In this document: positions 61,580 to 64,000 of the stretch, one piece after another
How positions within the stretch are numbered: the first letter of the stretch is position 1
Layout: every line of letters begins with the position of its first letter
Origin: Warburgia ugandensis
Taxonomy: Eukaryota; Streptophyta; Magnoliopsida; Canellales; Canellaceae
NCBI GenBank assembly: GCA_035236585.1
Contig: CP141126.1
Span: 9,933,001 to 9,997,000 of the forward strand
Length of the DNA: 64,000 nt
Direction: 5' to 3'
Translations under genes and position numbers: made by a program
The notes under the pieces: model-generated
What the model was told of the DNA's origin: nothing
The model's input: the letters and a program-made list of their open reading frames with translations, nothing else
The model's database searches: none

Positions 61580-62340
61580 AAATGCTCAAGCTACAGAAAC
61601 CTAATCCACGATGTTACTACAATCTGGGATCCCCGTTCTACACGTTTTTTTCTATTTTCTGCACTACCGACACTTTCAAAATCTGACAAGAGTAGCTCTA
61701 GCTACAAGGAAATCTGTGTATAAGTAAAGCGCGGATCCGTAAGGAAATGATCGACAATCTAAAGGAGAACGCTTTAGGTAAGAAGGAAGACGGGATCCAG
61801 AAGGGAAAGGGCGAAGGAAATGAATTTCGAAGAGTGGAAGGAAATGGTCGAGTTCGCTCAGGAATGCGAACTGAAGGTTCGTGCTCATCGCTATCTATAG
61901 ACGTCCGGTACAAAATTTACTCTCCCCATTTCTACCAATGGATAAATAAACACAAAAAACGTAACCTCCTGCAAAATACGGGGGGGACTGAAGGTCCAAG
62001 TTAACCAATTTTATTCGTCCAGACCTGTCTACACGGCAGGCTCTACTCCCGATGCGTCATACATAGAGATTCAGGTCTTAGAAATTTTTTGAAAAAATCC
62101 TGATTTTCTTTTGATCTGTTTTTTATGAAAAATTCAAAGTTCTTACAATTTTCAGATACAAAGCGAATTCTAAAAATTTAACATAAATGTATTTAATGTA
62201 ACTTATGTTTCACAAATAAGTTGTCAAAATCTCAAAAATTATTAATCAATCTAGATTAAAATTGAATTTAAAAGCTCAAATTCATATATGAAAAATGATT
62301 TTCTTTTAATACTTTTTCCAAATTCTTCAATAATGCTTGT
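61580..62340. other. DNA upstream of the extra decarboxylase exon
   Basis: About 400 bases next to the exon are mixed-sequence and could hold a promoter in minus orientation; no TATA box can be placed with confidence. 62050-62340 is AT-rich. No other gene seen. Confidence 0.35.
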
Positions 62341-62345
62341 TAGAA

Positions 62346-62516
62346 AGGGAGTCTTGGAGCAATGATAGAGTTGTCATGACTTTGAGGTTATAGGTTTGAG
62401 TTGTAGAAATATTTTCTTGTAAAAATGTAAGATATTGTAGCATACTAAAAACTATTAAAGGCTACCCCTTCTGAAATCGTGCATATAGCTTCTATGCATG
62501 GGGCTGCCTTTTTTTT
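62346..62516 (+). mobile_element. Diverged Au SINE
   Basis: 'gagtcttggagcaatgatagag', 'gaggttataggtttgag', 'cttctatgcatggggctgcc' and a T tail keep the family order with many changes. Its tail faces that of the next SINE. Confidence 0.85.
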
Positions 62517-62544
62517 CTGCTTTCTTTTTCTTCCTCAACTATAT

Positions 62545-62704
62545 AAGGGCAGTCCCAGTGCACACAGCTCCCGCCTATGCAAGGTTTAGGAAAAGGGTAG
62601 ATCACAAAGGCCTAAAATACATTGTTTTACCTTGCATTTGTAAGAAACTATTTTCATACCTTGAGTATGTGATCTCAAGTCACACGATGACAACTTCTAC
62701 CGTC
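62545..62704 (-). mobile_element. Au SINE, 5' end lost
   Basis: Reverse-strand parts 'gggcagtcccagtgcacac', 'gtttaggaaaagggtagatcac', 'ccttgagtatgtgatctcaag' and 'gacaacttctaccg'; the last 20 bases of the tRNA-like head are missing. Confidence 0.88.
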
Positions 62705-62709
62705 CTTTT

Positions 62710-63280
62710 CTCTGTATGCTTGCCAAATTTGTCTAATGTATGATCCGTTGAATCGACAGACGTAGGACGTTGCTTTTACCTTCCCTTAAAAGGCCCTAGG
62801 GTTGGACTTGTGTCCCACGTCTCATTCACACATGGTACAGAAATTATTGATCGTGGGAACAGGTTTGCCCCCCTTGTACTCTTGCCCAGAATTAAATTCT
62901 TGTTGGAAATATGGCCATACATTATACAACACTTCCAGGAAATTGGTGGGGGTTCGTGCAATTTGTCTTCAAATTAAAATAAGGTTTTGATGATAATAAT
63001 AATGACGAAGTTCGTACATCTGTAGTGTTGTCCGGGTCTGAGGAGCTAAGGATGTTTAGAGAGGACGTGTCTGCATCTTCTCCCTGTGAAGTAAGTAGAA
63101 CGGTCGAGATTAAGGTCGGTTACGAGAAGATTTTTCCCCAGTCAGGAATACGATCCAAAGTTTGTGGCTACGTGTCTACATTTCAGTGGTCACTTTCATT
63201 AACGTGATTCACGAAACCATGAGATTATAATTGTTTATGTTACAAGGAAAACACGTGATGTTATTGCTTGATTAAAATTT
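62710..63280. other. Intergenic DNA, nothing recognised
   Basis: A 'ttttgatgataataataatgacg' stretch at 62984-63006 resembles an RTE-like tail but has no RTE body before it. No gene supported. Confidence 0.4.
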
Positions 63281-63287
63281 TCGCCAC

Positions 63288-63530
63288 CAGCAAACCACTG
63301 GAAGGAGTCACATGTTTTTTATTATTTTTAATATGGTTGAAACCAAAAAAAATATTTTAAATTAAGCAAACCACTGGAAGGAGTGACATGTATATATATA
63401 TATATATTTTTAACATGGTTGAAACCTTTTTTTTTTATAAATTAAGCAAACCACTGGAAGGAGTCAACATGTTTTTTTTTTTTTTTTTTAACATGGTTGA
63501 AACCAAAAAATAAAATAAAAAATAATTAAA
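63288..63530. repeat. Three tandem repeats of about 80 bp with length-variable A/T runs
   Basis: 'agcaaaccactggaaggagt', 'cacatg/gacatg/caacatg' and 'taa(t/c)atggttgaaacc' occur three times, separated by variable T, TA and A runs. Copy starts are near 63290, 63366 and 63446. The conserved cores are almost identical, so the array is young or being homogenised. Confidence 0.92.
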
Positions 63531-64000
63531 TTAATTAGAAGAAGTCCCTTTTTCTAGGAAAAATTTTCAAAAAAAAGAAAAAAAGAAAAAAGCATCAACT
63601 TGTAGCCAAATTTCAGAAAAGAAACATAAATTTGTGGAGCTCTCAAATAAGGGCCCAGACTTAGAGCAATCAGTTGTAGCATCTACCTATCCATTCGTAT
63701 GGAAACCAACATGTTTCCGGAAAAGAGAAACATTTGGCAGATGAACCCCGTAGTGAACGACACTCAATGCATAACTCATCCTCAAAGCCAGTAGGCATCG
63801 GTTAACTTCGAGAGACTTGTGTTGCCAGTAAGGAGGTACTAGCTATTGCGAGCACCACCCTAGCTCCCAATTGTTGCTTGAAAGATGAGTCTACTCATTT
63901 AGAGTTTAGACCTATTTAGGGTTTAGAGTCCTGGATGCCAAGAACATCTTTGTCTTGGAGCCCACTAGCATGTGTGTCCATTTAGATCCATTTGTCGTCT
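63531..64000. other. Window end, nothing recognised
   Basis: AT-rich then mixed sequence without a supported gene or named repeat. Confidence 0.4.

Noticed and set aside
62984-63006. 'gatgataataataatgacg' as another RTE tail
   Set aside because: No RTE 3' body precedes it, so it is indistinguishable from a simple repeat.
1-64000. CRISPR arrays, bacterial operons or biosynthetic gene cluster
   Set aside because: The sequence is eukaryotic with spliced plant genes. The P450 and decarboxylase are neighbours, but nothing else supports a metabolic cluster and the decarboxylase is a housekeeping enzyme.

Overview
This is a stretch of plant nuclear DNA, almost certainly from a flowering plant. Five host genes are spliced or typical plant genes: autophagy factor ATG13, a vacuolar-iron-transporter-like protein (VTL), a group I bZIP factor, a cytochrome P450 of the CYP85 clan (best match CYP722) and a serine decarboxylase. 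Introns use plant GT/AG borders and lie in AT-rich DNA. Au-type SINEs and RTE-clade LINEs are unusually dense. Together with long introns and recurrent 'gtgggccccatctgtggatgatc'-type intergenic sequence, this suggests a large-genome basal angiosperm such as a magnoliid. That placement is inference, not something the sequence proves.

Layout. 1-2.3 kb: repeats and an Au SINE just before the ATG13 leader. 2.3-11.75 kb: ATG13 (+), three coding exons, the last two separated by a 6.4 kb intron that holds a near-full-length decayed RTE LINE (itself hit by two SINEs), another SINE and a short RTE 3' end. 11.8-15.1 kb: two more SINEs and unassigned DNA. 15.28-15.94 kb: single-exon VTL gene (-). 16-34 kb: gene-poor, with decayed L1-type LINE pieces (23.9-26.5 kb), SINEs, a MITE candidate, a foldback and a tRNA-Thr relic. 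34.8-44.5 kb: bZIP gene (+), four coding exons, with a 7.5 kb intron inside the leucine zipper. 45.4-48.65 kb: SINE and an RTE LINE (-). 50.3-52.37 kb: P450 (+), nine exons. 52.52-55.93 kb: serine decarboxylase (-), five coding exons, tail-to-tail with the P450. 56-64 kb: SINE-rich, with an orphan second copy of the decarboxylase first exon at 61.26-61.58 kb.

The host genes do not form an obvious pathway cluster. ATG13 acts in starvation-induced autophagy, VTL in iron transport into vacuoles, the bZIP probably in osmotic or mechanical stress and cell-growth transcription, the decarboxylase in ethanolamine/choline supply for phospholipids, and the P450 in terpenoid or hormone-like metabolism. 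All five reading frames, joined across the proposed splice sites, are uninterrupted. The most notable points are the phase-matched extra first exon of the decarboxylase, the nesting history of LINEs and SINEs readable from target-site duplications, and the two giant introns in otherwise intact genes. I saw no strong sign of an entirely new biological system.
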